Made by a program: the position numbers and the translations under genes. The notes below the pieces were generated by a model that saw nothing but the letters and a program-made list of their open reading frames with translations, made no database searches and was not told where the DNA came from. Below, in pieces: positions 19,101-27,382 of a stretch of DNA of 64,000 nt (its first letter is position 1; the number at the start of each line of letters is the position of its first letter). Source of the stretch: Fidelibacterota bacterium (GTDB taxonomy: Bacteria > Fidelibacterota > Marinisomatia > SCGC-AAA003-L08 > TS1B11); contig SCKI01000001.1 in the NCBI GenBank assembly GCA_004124295.1, forward strand, positions 310,001 to 374,000, read 5' to 3'.

Positions 19101-19895
19101 ATGCTTGATATCGTCGATCTTCACGCGGGCACCGCAGCCACTGCAGGTGCCCCTGGAACCAACGGGGCCGGTATGACCGAAATCCTCACCGGCATAAATC
19201 TGCACATCAAGGCCGGCGAGGTGCATGCCATCATGGGGCCCAACGGCTCCGGCAAAAGCACCTTGGCCCAAGTGCTGGCCGGCCGGGACACCTACGAAGT
19301 GACCGCCGGTTCGGTAACCTACAAGGGCCAGGACCTGCTGGCTCTTTCCCCGGAGGATAGGGCCCGGAACGGACTGTTCCTCTCCTTCCAATACCCGGTG
19401 GTGATACCGGGGGTCAACAATATTTACCTGCTCCAGGCATCGGTAAACGCCATCCGCAAGCACCGCCAGCAGGAGCCGCTGGATGCCGTCGATTTCCTGG
19501 TTCTGGTGCGCGAAAAAATCGCCGAGGTGCAGTTGGACGAGAGCTTCCTGCACCGTCCCGTCAATGAAGGTTTTTCCGGTGGCGAGAAGAAGCGCAACGA
19601 GATTCTGCAAATGCTCCTCCTGGAGCCGTCCCTGGCCGTACTCGATGAGACCGACTCCGGTCTCGATATCGACGCGCTGAAGGTTATTGCCGAGGGGGTG
19701 AACCGTTACCGCCGGGCCGACCGGGCCCTGTTGCTCATCACCCACTACCAGCGGCTGCTCAACTACGTCGAACCGGATCGGGTCCATGTGCTGATGGACG
19801 GCCGGATCGTCAAGTCGGGCGGCCCCGAACTGGCCCGGGAGCTGGAAGCGGGCGGCTACGCCCCGATCCAGGAAGCCCTGGCTGCGGCCCGGTAA
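19101..19895 (+). CDS. sufC: Fe-S cluster assembly ATPase SufC
   Basis: A 264-aa ABC-type ATPase that drives conformational change of the SufBC2D complex. Walker A (MGPNGSGKST), the SufC-type signature FSGGEKKRNEILQM and Walker B (LAVLDETDSGLDIDALK) are intact, and SFQYPVVIPGVNN is a SufC hallmark. Between the first strand and the second, residues about 9-24 form a Gly/Ala/Thr-rich insert that most SufC proteins lack; it lies before Walker A and should not affect catalysis. One base separates its stop from sufD. Confidence 0.96.
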   Translation: MLDIVDLHAGTAATAGAPGTNGAGMTEILTGINLHIKAGEVHAIMGPNGSGKSTLAQVLAGRDTYEVTAGSVTYKGQDLLALSPEDRARNGLFLSFQYPVVIPGVNNIYLLQASVNAIRKHRQQEPLDAVDFLVLVREKIAEVQLDESFLHRPVNEGFSGGEKKRNEILQMLLLEPSLAVLDETDSGLDIDALKVIAEGVNRYRRADRALLLITHYQRLLNYVEPDRVHVLMDGRIVKSGGPELARELEAGGYAPIQEALAAAR

Positions 19896-19896
19896 C

Positions 19897-21210
19897 ATGT
19901 CCGCCAGTACCACAGTTGCAGCTGCCCAGCCGGCCTGGCTGCTACCGCCGCCGGAGGCGAGCTTTGCCGGTCAGCCCGATAACCTGACGGCCCTGCGCCG
20001 CTCTGCCTGGGAACAGTTTACCGAGACCGGCCTGCCCAACACCCGCCGGGAGGCCTGGAGGCACACCAATCTCGATCCCCTGAAGCAGTTTGCCTTCAGG
20101 CCGCAGGCTGGCGATGTGCCGGTCAGTGCGGAGGCGCTTGCTCCCTACCGGCTCGACGGGGAGATAGGCGCCGTCTGCGTCAACGGTACTTTCCGGCCCG
20201 ACCTGTCCAACTTGGCAAACCTGCCCGAGGGCGCCGTTTTGGAAAGTCTGGCTGCTGCCATCGGCCGAGGCGCGCTTGAACAGCTGCAAGCCTTCGAATT
20301 CGACCAGGATCAGCCTGCTGAAGGGCTGAGCATGGCCTGGCTGCAGGACGGCATCTACCTGCAGGTCCCCCAGGGGGTGGTCATCGAGCAGCCGCTACAT
20401 TTTTACTTCGTCTCCACGGGCAACGATGATTCCACTGTCTCCTTCCCCCGGGTCCATATTCAGTCTGGCGACAATTGCCAACTGGCGCTGGTGGAGCACC
20501 ACATCGGTCTGGGCAGCCAGCCCCGCCTCACCTGCAGCGTCACTCGCATTGAGGTGGGACCGGGAGCGGTCGTGGAGTACCTGCGCCTCCTGGAAGAGGG
20601 CGCCGGGGCGCATCATCTGGCCAGCATCACTGCCCGGCAACAGGCCGGCAGCCAGCTGCAAATGACCGGCCTCAGCACCGGCGGCGACCTGCAGCGCAAT
20701 GACGTGACGGCCGCGCTGGAGGGGGAAGGCGCCAGCCACCGCATGGCCGGACTGTATCTTGTCCGGGGCCGGGAACAGGTGGACAATCACACTCGTATTG
20801 ATCATATGGCGCCACACACCAGCAGCGTGGAGACTTACAAGGGCATCCTGGACGGCCAGGGCCGGGGTATCTTTACCGGCCGCATCGTGGTCCATCCCGC
20901 TGGTCAACAGACCGACGCCAGGCAGACCAACCGCAACCTGATGCTGTCGGACCAGGCCCTGGTGCATACCGATCCCCAGCTGGAGATATTCGCCGATGAC
21001 GTCAAGTGCTCCCACGGCTCCACGGTGGGCCAGGTGGACGATGAGGCGATGTTCTACATCCGTAGCCGGGGCATCGGGATGGCCGAAGCGCACCGGCTGC
21101 TGGTCCACGGCTTCAGCGCCGAAGTGCTGGAACAGATCAGCCATCCGCTCCTGCGGGCCGTAGCCACGGAACAGGTGAACCGCTGGTTGGAGGAGCTGCC
21201 GGCCCCATGA
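19897..21210 (+). CDS. sufD: Fe-S cluster assembly protein SufD
   Basis: A 437-aa partner of SufB in the SufBC2D scaffold, important for iron entry. The N-terminal helical part (TGLPNTRREAWRHTNL) leads to the beta-helix core and the family's C-terminal block DVKCSHGSTVGQVDDEAMFYIRSRGI with the Cys and His thought to matter for cluster building. The length is normal. It is translationally close to sufC (1-base gap) and overlaps sufU by 4 bases. Confidence 0.95.
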   Translation: MSASTTVAAAQPAWLLPPPEASFAGQPDNLTALRRSAWEQFTETGLPNTRREAWRHTNLDPLKQFAFRPQAGDVPVSAEALAPYRLDGEIGAVCVNGTFRPDLSNLANLPEGAVLESLAAAIGRGALEQLQAFEFDQDQPAEGLSMAWLQDGIYLQVPQGVVIEQPLHFYFVSTGNDDSTVSFPRVHIQSGDNCQLALVEHHIGLGSQPRLTCSVTRIEVGPGAVVEYLRLLEEGAGAHHLASITARQQAGSQLQMTGLSTGGDLQRNDVTAALEGEGASHRMAGLYLVRGREQVDNHTRIDHMAPHTSSVETYKGILDGQGRGIFTGRIVVHPAGQQTDARQTNRNLMLSDQALVHTDPQLEIFADDVKCSHGSTVGQVDDEAMFYIRSRGIGMAEAHRLLVHGFSAEVLEQISHPLLRAVATEQVNRWLEELPAP

Positions 21211-21650
21211 ATGATATGCGGGACCTCTACCAGCAGTTGATTCTGGACCATAACAAGAGCCCCCGGAATAAGGGGCCGCTGGAAAACTCTACCAGCCGTG
21301 CCGTGGGGCATAATCCGCTCTGTGGCGACCGCATCGAGGTGGCCCTGCGGCTGGATGGGGATATGATCGCCGATATCAAATTTGAAGGCAGCGGGTGTGC
21401 CATTTCGCAGGCCTCGGCCTCGATGATGACCACCGTTTTGAAGGGGTTCAGCACCGGCAGGGCCCAAGAGCTGTTTGAGAAATTTCACGCCATGCTCACC
21501 GGGGACGGGGGCGATATGGAGCAACTTGGCAAGCTGGCGGCCCTGGCTGATGTATATAAATTCCCGGCCCGGGTGAAATGCGCCATGCTTCCCTGGCGCA
21601 CCCTGGAAGCAAGCTTGGACTCACAACCCGCAATGATTTCAACGGAGTAG
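21207..21650 (+). CDS. sufU: SufU-type sulfur-transfer protein
   Basis: A 147-aa IscU-fold protein. SufU is a zinc-dependent sulfurtransferase that takes persulfide from SufS to the SufBCD scaffold. The three ligand cysteines are present in NPLCGD, GSGCAISQASASMM and RVKCAMLPW, and the 20-odd-residue insertion between the second and third Cys typical of SufU rather than IscU is visible. Start overlaps the sufD stop. The presence of SufU and absence of SufE and SufA fits the Gram-positive/FCB type of SUF system. Confidence 0.93.
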   Translation: MNDMRDLYQQLILDHNKSPRNKGPLENSTSRAVGHNPLCGDRIEVALRLDGDMIADIKFEGSGCAISQASASMMTTVLKGFSTGRAQELFEKFHAMLTGDGGDMEQLGKLAALADVYKFPARVKCAMLPWRTLEASLDSQPAMISTE

Positions 21651-21659
21651 GAACAGGTA

Positions 21660-22235
21660 ATGAGCGCAACGCAGACACGCGAGATGGTGACACTGACCCG
21701 GGACTGCCCGGCCCGGCTGGTACCGTCTGGTGACCCCATAACCCTGAAGTCGGGCCAGGAGGTGATCATCACCCAGGAGCTGGGCGGCAACTATACGGTA
21801 ATTGTGCTGGGCAATATGGCCCTCATTGATGGTAGCAACGCCGACGCTCTGGGCAAGGTGGCCCCGGAGAAGCCCGCCGGCAACGGCCAGGCCACAGCAG
21901 AGACCGACATGGCCCAGGAGGCCGACGAAAATTTGATCTGGGACCAACTCAGGACCTGCTTTGATCCCGAAATCCCGGTGAACGTCGTGGATCTGGGTCT
22001 GATTTACGATCTCAAGATTACCCCTGCTGGGGAGAGTCAAGGCTCCAATGTATCGGTGCAGATGACCCTCACCGCGCCGGGCTGCGGGATGGGGGATACC
22101 ATTGCCAATGATGTGCGCCAAAAGATACTTTCTGTATCCGGTGTCCGGGAGGCCCTGGTGGAATTGGTCTGGGAACCGACCTGGAACCAGACCATGATGA
22201 CCGAAGCGGCCCGGCTGCAGCTCGGCTTCATGTAA
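21660..22235 (+). CDS. sufT: SufT-like Fe-S assembly protein (MIP18/DUF59 domain)
   Basis: A 191-aa protein. The first 75 residues match the SufT N-terminal domain (LTRDCPARLVPSGDPITLKSGQ, then ITQELGGNYTVIV). A Gly/Ala/Glu linker follows, and then a MIP18/DUF59 domain with FDPEIPVNVVDLGLIYDL and the cysteine-containing LTAPGCGMGD. SufT proteins assist Fe-S maturation when demand is high. It lies between sufU and sufS, 9 bases after sufU. Confidence 0.92.
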   Translation: MSATQTREMVTLTRDCPARLVPSGDPITLKSGQEVIITQELGGNYTVIVLGNMALIDGSNADALGKVAPEKPAGNGQATAETDMAQEADENLIWDQLRTCFDPEIPVNVVDLGLIYDLKITPAGESQGSNVSVQMTLTAPGCGMGDTIANDVRQKILSVSGVREALVELVWEPTWNQTMMTEAARLQLGFM

Positions 22236-22255
22236 GCCCCGCCGGCAGCGTTCCC

Positions 22256-23494
22256 ATGATCGACCATCCCGTTGCCCTGGATCCCGCCCGGATTCGGCCC
22301 GATTTTCCGGCCCTTGCTATGCAGGTGCACGGACACCCCCTGGCTTACCTCGACAACGCCGCCACGACCCAGAAACCAAACCAGGTACTGGAGGTGGTGG
22401 ACGATTACTACCGCCACAGCAACGCCAACGTGCACCGGGCCATCTACGAGTTGGGCACCCGCGCCACCGAGGCCTACGAAGGGGCCCGGCAGAAGGCCGC
22501 CGACTTCATCGGTGCCGACAGCCGCTCGATCATCTTTACCCGGGGCACCACCGAGGCCATCAACCTGGTGGCCTACGCCTGGGGCCGCAAGGAGCTGCAT
22601 CCCGGCGATGAGGTGCTGCTGACCGAAATTGAGCACCACAGCAACCTGGTGCCGTGGCAGTTGGCGGTCAAAGATACCGGCGCAACACTGCGCCATATTC
22701 CGCTGGGGGCCGATCAAAGCCTCGACCTGACGAACCTCGATGACCTGCTCTCCAGCCGGACCCGCCTGGTGGCCCTGGGGCACCAGTCCAACGCCCTGGG
22801 AAACGTTAACCCGGTGGCGCAAATCATTCGGCGGGCCCGGGAGGTGGGCGCTCTGGTGCTGCTGGACGGCGCTCAGGCTGCGCCCCATTTCCCCATTGAT
22901 GTCAGCGCCCTGGACTGTGATTTCTATGCCTTGTCGGGCCACAAGATGCTAGGCCCCACCGGCGTCGGTCTGCTCTATGGCAGGCGTGATCTGCTGGAGA
23001 GCATGGACCCGTTCATGGGCGGCGGGGAGATGATCAGCTCGGTGACCCTGGACAGCGCTGAATGGAACGAGGTGCCCTGGAAGTTTGAGGCCGGGACGCC
23101 CAACATCGCCCAGGCCATCGGACTGGGGGCCGCGGTGGATTACCTGACGGCACTGGGCATGGACCGGGTCCGGCAGACCATCGACGATCTGAGCGCCTAC
23201 GCTGCCGAAGTGCTGGGCGCCCTGCCCGGGGTCACTTTGTACGGGGATGCGGCCACCCGCAGTGGTGCTCTGTCCTTTAATATGGAGGGCGTGCATCCCC
23301 ACGATATGGCCCAGTTTCTGGACGGCGTGGGAATTGCCGTCAGGGCCGGCCACCACTGTGCCCAACCGCTCATGGAACGGCTGGGGGTTAGCGCCACCAC
23401 CCGGGCCAGTTTCCAGATATACAATACCCGGGAGGAGATCGACCGCCTGGGGGTGGCCGTCCGTGAGGCGGCAGCATTTATGCTCGGCGTTTGA
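22256..23494 (+). CDS. sufS: Cysteine desulfurase SufS
   Basis: A 412-aa group II PLP enzyme releasing sulfur from cysteine to form a persulfide. The PLP lysine is in SGHKMLGPTG near residue 230, the substrate/PLP loop TRGTTEAINLVA near 95 is intact, and the persulfide cysteine is C368 in RAGHHCAQPL. The short loop around the active Cys and the HHCAQP motif are the SufS type. It closes the suf genes; an IscS/NifS-type paralogue lies at 48272-49465. Confidence 0.95.
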   Translation: MIDHPVALDPARIRPDFPALAMQVHGHPLAYLDNAATTQKPNQVLEVVDDYYRHSNANVHRAIYELGTRATEAYEGARQKAADFIGADSRSIIFTRGTTEAINLVAYAWGRKELHPGDEVLLTEIEHHSNLVPWQLAVKDTGATLRHIPLGADQSLDLTNLDDLLSSRTRLVALGHQSNALGNVNPVAQIIRRAREVGALVLLDGAQAAPHFPIDVSALDCDFYALSGHKMLGPTGVGLLYGRRDLLESMDPFMGGGEMISSVTLDSAEWNEVPWKFEAGTPNIAQAIGLGAAVDYLTALGMDRVRQTIDDLSAYAAEVLGALPGVTLYGDAATRSGALSFNMEGVHPHDMAQFLDGVGIAVRAGHHCAQPLMERLGVSATTRASFQIYNTREEIDRLGVAVREAAAFMLGV

Positions 23495-23574
23495 GAGTAG
23501 ACCCAATGTCAGCTGGGCGATGGCCGCCGGGGCTTCGCGTCACTTAGCTTCGGGCAGCGAAGGAACTGCAGCCC

Positions 23575-23925
23575 ATGACCACCACCCATATCCGCCTGAC
23601 GCACCGCCCCAGCGGCGCCGTTCTGGCCGAAGGCCCCCTGGGCTGGGGCATCACGCCCTTCGAGGGCAACTTCTACATCCGCAAAAAGTACCTGAAAACC
23701 GAAGGATTCAAAGCGAACTTTCTGCCCGGATTATGCTGGTACAAATTTCTCTACGTCTGGTTGGACCTCGCGTTAGGCAATGGCGAGAAGGTGCGCAATA
23801 TTGGTTGGTACTACTGGCTACCCAATCCGCTGTTTCCCTTCGTCGCCTTTCGGGTTGGGGTGCCTGCCGAGCATCCGCAGATCATGGTGGAGCGCTGGAC
23901 CGTAGCCTCTCCCGGCGACGCCTGA
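23575..23925 (+). CDS. Small protein, weakly DUF427-like
   Basis: A 116-aa protein. Spaced residues LAE, EGNFYI, CWYKF, NIGWYYWLPNP and FVAFRVGV are reminiscent of the DUF427 pattern (LAE, EGNxYF, CPWKG, AWYYPEP, VAFxxGV), but the match is divergent. No signal peptide or clear membrane helix. It lies 80 bases after sufS and its stop overlaps the next frame. Function unknown. Confidence 0.5.
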   Translation: MTTTHIRLTHRPSGAVLAEGPLGWGITPFEGNFYIRKKYLKTEGFKANFLPGLCWYKFLYVWLDLALGNGEKVRNIGWYYWLPNPLFPFVAFRVGVPAEHPQIMVERWTVASPGDA

Positions 23926-24992
23926 ACCGCAGCCCGGCCGTTTATCTGGCCCTGGCCTGGTGGGCTGGCGCCTGCGCCCCGGTGGCCGAGCCCCGGCTCC
24001 CCTTGTACCCTCCGGCGCCGGAGGTGGCCGTGGTCAATATCCCCATCGCCGGTCCCCTGGCGGACTCGGAGGCGGAAGTCTCCGGTCTGGCCTGGTATGG
24101 GGAACAGTTGATTCTGCTGCCCCAGTACCCCCGGAAGATGGGCGGCAACCTGTTTGCCCTGTCGAAGGGCGATATTCTGGCACTGCTGGACGGGGAACTG
24201 GACGGTCCTCTGCTGCCCCGGCCGATACCTTTCTCGGGACCGGAGTTGGCCAAACTGGTACCGGGCTATGATGGTCTGGAGGCGCTGGCCTTTAACGGCA
24301 ACCAGGTCTTCTTCACTATTGAGGCTGACCGGGGCGAGGTGACCGGTGGCTACCTGGTGGATGGCTATTTCAAGCCCGATCTGAGTGGCCTGGTACTGGA
24401 CGGCACCATCCTGGCCGAACTGCCCCAGCAGGTCCCCGTGCACAACCATTCCGATGAGACGCTGCTGGTGGCCGGCGACAGCGTCATCACTATTTTCGAG
24501 CTGAACGGAGCCGACCTGAATCCTGCGCCCCTGGCCCGGCGCTTCCAGGTCAGCCTCAGTGCTGCCGGGTCCCTCGAGTTTCCCCAGATTCCCTACCGGA
24601 TCACCGATGCCACTGCGGTCGATTCATCCGGCCGGTTCTGGGTTATCAACTATTTCTGGCCCGGCGAGAGGGAAATCCATGCCGGCGTCCGGGACCCGTT
24701 CTGGCCCCGTTTCGGCCAAGGCTCCAGCCACGCCGCCGGTGCAGCGGTGGAACGACTCATCGAACTGCGCCTGGATGGCGATGTCATCCGGCTTACCGGC
24801 ACTCCGCCGATCCAGCTGCAGCTGCGCGCTGATGGGGAGTCCCGGAACTGGGAGGGGCTGGTGCGGCTGGACGACCGGGGCTTCCTGATCGTTTCCGATG
24901 AGTACCCCCGGCCGGTAACGCTCCTGGGCTTCGTGCCCTACCCGCCGGTGGCGGACACTGTTGCGGCCGGGCCCGGAGCCGCCGGGCCTTAG
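23922..24992 (+). CDS. Predicted lipoprotein, possible beta-propeller (CTG start suspected)
   Basis: About 356 aa. Near the N-terminus NRSPAVYLALAWWAGAC is a lipoprotein signal with lipobox AGAC, so the mature protein is probably lipid-anchored. The rest has repeated strand-turn units (SGLAWYGEQLILLPQY, GLEALAFNGNQVFFTIEA, WEGLVRLDDRGFLIVSDE) suggesting a beta-propeller of esterase-like phytase or SdiA-regulated type; that is tentative. The frame has no ATG or GTG near the signal. A CTG at 23922, overlapping the preceding stop (CTGA), gives a normal-length signal peptide; a TTG at 23805 is the alternative. Function unknown. Confidence 0.65.
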   Translation: MNRSPAVYLALAWWAGACAPVAEPRLPLYPPAPEVAVVNIPIAGPLADSEAEVSGLAWYGEQLILLPQYPRKMGGNLFALSKGDILALLDGELDGPLLPRPIPFSGPELAKLVPGYDGLEALAFNGNQVFFTIEADRGEVTGGYLVDGYFKPDLSGLVLDGTILAELPQQVPVHNHSDETLLVAGDSVITIFELNGADLNPAPLARRFQVSLSAAGSLEFPQIPYRITDATAVDSSGRFWVINYFWPGEREIHAGVRDPFWPRFGQGSSHAAGAAVERLIELRLDGDVIRLTGTPPIQLQLRADGESRNWEGLVRLDDRGFLIVSDEYPRPVTLLGFVPYPPVADTVAAGPGAAGP

Positions 24993-25010
24993 CGAAAAGC
25001 TAACCCCTGG

Positions 25011-25445
25011 CTACCCCTCTACAGCCGAACTGGCCTCAGCTGCTCCGCCGCCGTACAGCAGGGCCGTTACCATACCAGCGACAGTGATCTCTACCAGCCG
25101 ATAGAGAGCATCCACAAGACTGGCCTGCAGCGGCACGTCATAGGCGCCCGCGTTAATGAAGGCCTGTGGCAGAGCGATTAGCAGACCCATCAGCAGCCCG
25201 AAGCGGGCCCCTTCGGAGGTGGCCGAGCCCCCCGTGTACCCGTGTGGGAAAGCGTAGGCCAGCAGGAATCCCAACAGGAGATAGCCGAGGGCAATACTGG
25301 GCATGGACATTTCCTCAGCCGTCCGGGCGATCCCGCTGAAGGTGGTCTCGTAGTAGCCCGAGGCAATGATTCCGTACCATAGGAAACTGAGCAGGAACAT
25401 GGCCACAAATGCGCCCAGGCCTGCCTTGAGCAGTTGGGTGTTCAT
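25011..25445 (-). CDS. Small integral membrane protein (four helices)
   Basis: A 144-aa protein with four predicted membrane helices: about residues 7-27 (GLGAFVAMFLLSFLWYG), 50-67, 80-100 and 110-135. The FLWYGIIAS segment in the first helix recalls the DUF1761 group of small membrane proteins, but the match is partial. It is convergent with the lipoprotein gene (18-base gap). No function can be assigned. Confidence 0.65.
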   Translation of the reverse strand: MNTQLLKAGLGAFVAMFLLSFLWYGIIASGYYETTFSGIARTAEEMSMPSIALGYLLLGFLLAYAFPHGYTGGSATSEGARFGLLMGLLIALPQAFINAGAYDVPLQASLVDALYRLVEITVAGMVTALLYGGGAAEASSAVEG

Positions 25446-25660
25446 AATGAATTCTCCCGGTTCGTGGTGTGATTGGATAGCGCTGGGAAGTTCACCTCGC
25501 CGGGTCGAACAAACAAGGGCCGGGCCCCTCGGCAGTCGCAGTCCTGGCGGGCTGCGTCCCGCTTGTGACCGTCACCGGCAGAGATTGCCAGGCTACTTGC
25601 AGCCCGTATCATGCGGAGATATTTTCCGGTACCTGTTCCACCCAATAGAGAGGATATATC

Positions 25661-25990
25661 ATGGCCTATGACGAAGGACTGGCTCAGCGCATCCGGGAAC
25701 TGCTGGATGGGAAGGAGGGGTTGACCGAGAGGAAAATGTTCGGCGGCCTGGCCTTCATGATCCATGGCAACATGTGCGGCGGGGTTGCGGGCGACACACT
25801 CATGCTGCGCGTCGGTCCCGATGGCCACGATGATGCCCTGAGCCAACCCCATGCCCGGGCCATGGACTTTACCGGACGGCCCCTGAAGGGGATGGTCTAT
25901 GTGGACCCGCCGGGCATCGAGTCCGATGACGACCTGCAGGCCTGGCTTGGCCGGGCCCTGAGTTTCGTGCATAGCCTGCCGATGAAATAG
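25661..25990 (+). CDS. TfoX/Sxy N-terminal-domain protein
   Basis: A 109-aa stand-alone TfoX N-terminal domain: RKMFGGLAFMIHGNMCGGVAGDTLMLRVG followed by the GRPLKGMVYVDP block and a C-terminal helix. In Haemophilus and E. coli the two-domain TfoX/Sxy controls competence genes; single-domain relatives are widespread and mostly unstudied. A GAGAGGA site precedes the ATG. It is followed 14 bases later by kynU, perhaps co-transcribed. Confidence 0.85.
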   Translation: MAYDEGLAQRIRELLDGKEGLTERKMFGGLAFMIHGNMCGGVAGDTLMLRVGPDGHDDALSQPHARAMDFTGRPLKGMVYVDPPGIESDDDLQAWLGRALSFVHSLPMK

Positions 25991-26004
25991 GCGACGCTGC
26001 ACCA

Positions 26005-27285
26005 ATGGCTGCCCCCGCGCCCGATATTGGCTCGCGTTCCCATGCGCAGAGTCTGGATGCCGCCGATCCCCTGGCCCCCTACCGGGAGCAGTTTGTACAT
26101 GCGGACGAGGGCCTGATTTATCTTTTGGGGAATTCCCTGGGCCGGCTGCCGGTGGCTTCGGCGAAGCGGGTGGAGCAGGCCGTGGGGGCCGAGTGGGGGG
26201 AACGGCTCATCCGGGGCTGGAACGACGGCTGGTTGGCAGCTCCCGGGCGTATCGGCGACAAACTCGGCGCTCTCATCGGCGCCGGGCCCGGGCAGGTGGT
26301 GGTGGATGACAGCACAACCGTGAACCTCTACAAGGCGATGATGGCCGCCTTGGCCCTGCGTCCGGAGCGCACCCGCATCATCACCGATGCGCTCAACTTT
26401 CCCAGCGACCTCTACCTGCTGGAGGGCTGCGTCCGAACTCTCGGCGACCGGCACGAGATTGTGCGGCTGCCATCAGCCGATGGGGTAACCGTTGATTTGC
26501 AGACGCTGCTGGCGGCCATTGATGAGCGGACTGCCCTGGTGACCCTCTCCCAGGTGGTGTTCCGCAGCGGCTTCCTGCACGACGCCGAAACCATCACCCG
26601 GCGGGCCCGGGAGGCCGGCGCATTGACGCTGTGGGACATGAGCCATTCGGTGGGCGTGGTACCGGCGGCGCTGGATGATTGGGGCGTCGATTTTGCCGTG
26701 GGCTGCACCTACAAGTACCTCAACGGCGGTCCCGGGTCGCCGGCGTTTCTGTATGTCAACGCGGCGCTGCCTGCCGAGACCCGATCACCGGTGTGGGGCT
26801 GGTTCGGCCACCGGGAGCCGTTCCGCTTCGACCTGGACTACCGGCCGTCCGAGGGGATCGACCGCTTCCGGGCCGGGTCGCCGGCGGTGCTCTCACTGCT
26901 GGCGCTGGAGCCGTCGGTGGAGATGATCCTGGAGGCCGGGGTGGAGGCCATCCGGGAGAAATCACTGGCGCTCACCGGCTGCCTCATCGATCTGTACGAC
27001 GCCAAGCTGGCAGGCGCCGGCTATCAGCTCGCCACCCCCCGGGAACCGCACAGGCGGGGGTCCCAGATTTCCCTGCGCCACCCGGAGGCTTTCCGCATCC
27101 GCCGGGCTGTAGCGGAGCATCACCAACTGCTCATCGACTTCCGGGAGCCGGACACCCTGCGCCTGGGACTGGCGCCGCTCTACACCCGCTTTGCCGAGGT
27201 GTGGGATGCGGTGGAGGCGCTGGTTGAGGTGGTTGCCAGCGAGGCATATCTGCGCTATTCCGGCGACCGGAACGGCCTCACCTGA
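26005..27285 (+). CDS. kynU: Kynureninase
   Basis: A 426-aa PLP enzyme that cleaves kynurenine to anthranilate and alanine (or 3-hydroxykynurenine to 3-hydroxyanthranilate). Visible family features are YLLGNSLGRLP near 34, DSTTVNLYK near 103, LWDMSHSVGVVP near 210, and the PLP-lysine segment CTYKYLNGGPGSPAFLYV near 234 with the following GWFGH. Length fits. No other tryptophan-degradation gene is nearby, so whether it serves catabolism or NAD synthesis is open. It is convergent with the histidine kinase gene across 97 bases. Confidence 0.93.
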   Translation: MAAPAPDIGSRSHAQSLDAADPLAPYREQFVHADEGLIYLLGNSLGRLPVASAKRVEQAVGAEWGERLIRGWNDGWLAAPGRIGDKLGALIGAGPGQVVVDDSTTVNLYKAMMAALALRPERTRIITDALNFPSDLYLLEGCVRTLGDRHEIVRLPSADGVTVDLQTLLAAIDERTALVTLSQVVFRSGFLHDAETITRRAREAGALTLWDMSHSVGVVPAALDDWGVDFAVGCTYKYLNGGPGSPAFLYVNAALPAETRSPVWGWFGHREPFRFDLDYRPSEGIDRFRAGSPAVLSLLALEPSVEMILEAGVEAIREKSLALTGCLIDLYDAKLAGAGYQLATPREPHRRGSQISLRHPEAFRIRRAVAEHHQLLIDFREPDTLRLGLAPLYTRFAEVWDAVEALVEVVASEAYLRYSGDRNGLT

Positions 27286-27382
27286 ACCTGGCCAGTCGCG
27301 GACCGGTAGAGTCAACCCCAATGGGGCTTCATCCGGCCAGGGTCTGCTATGCGGATTCCGGTTTATTGCCGCGGCTTCGGGC

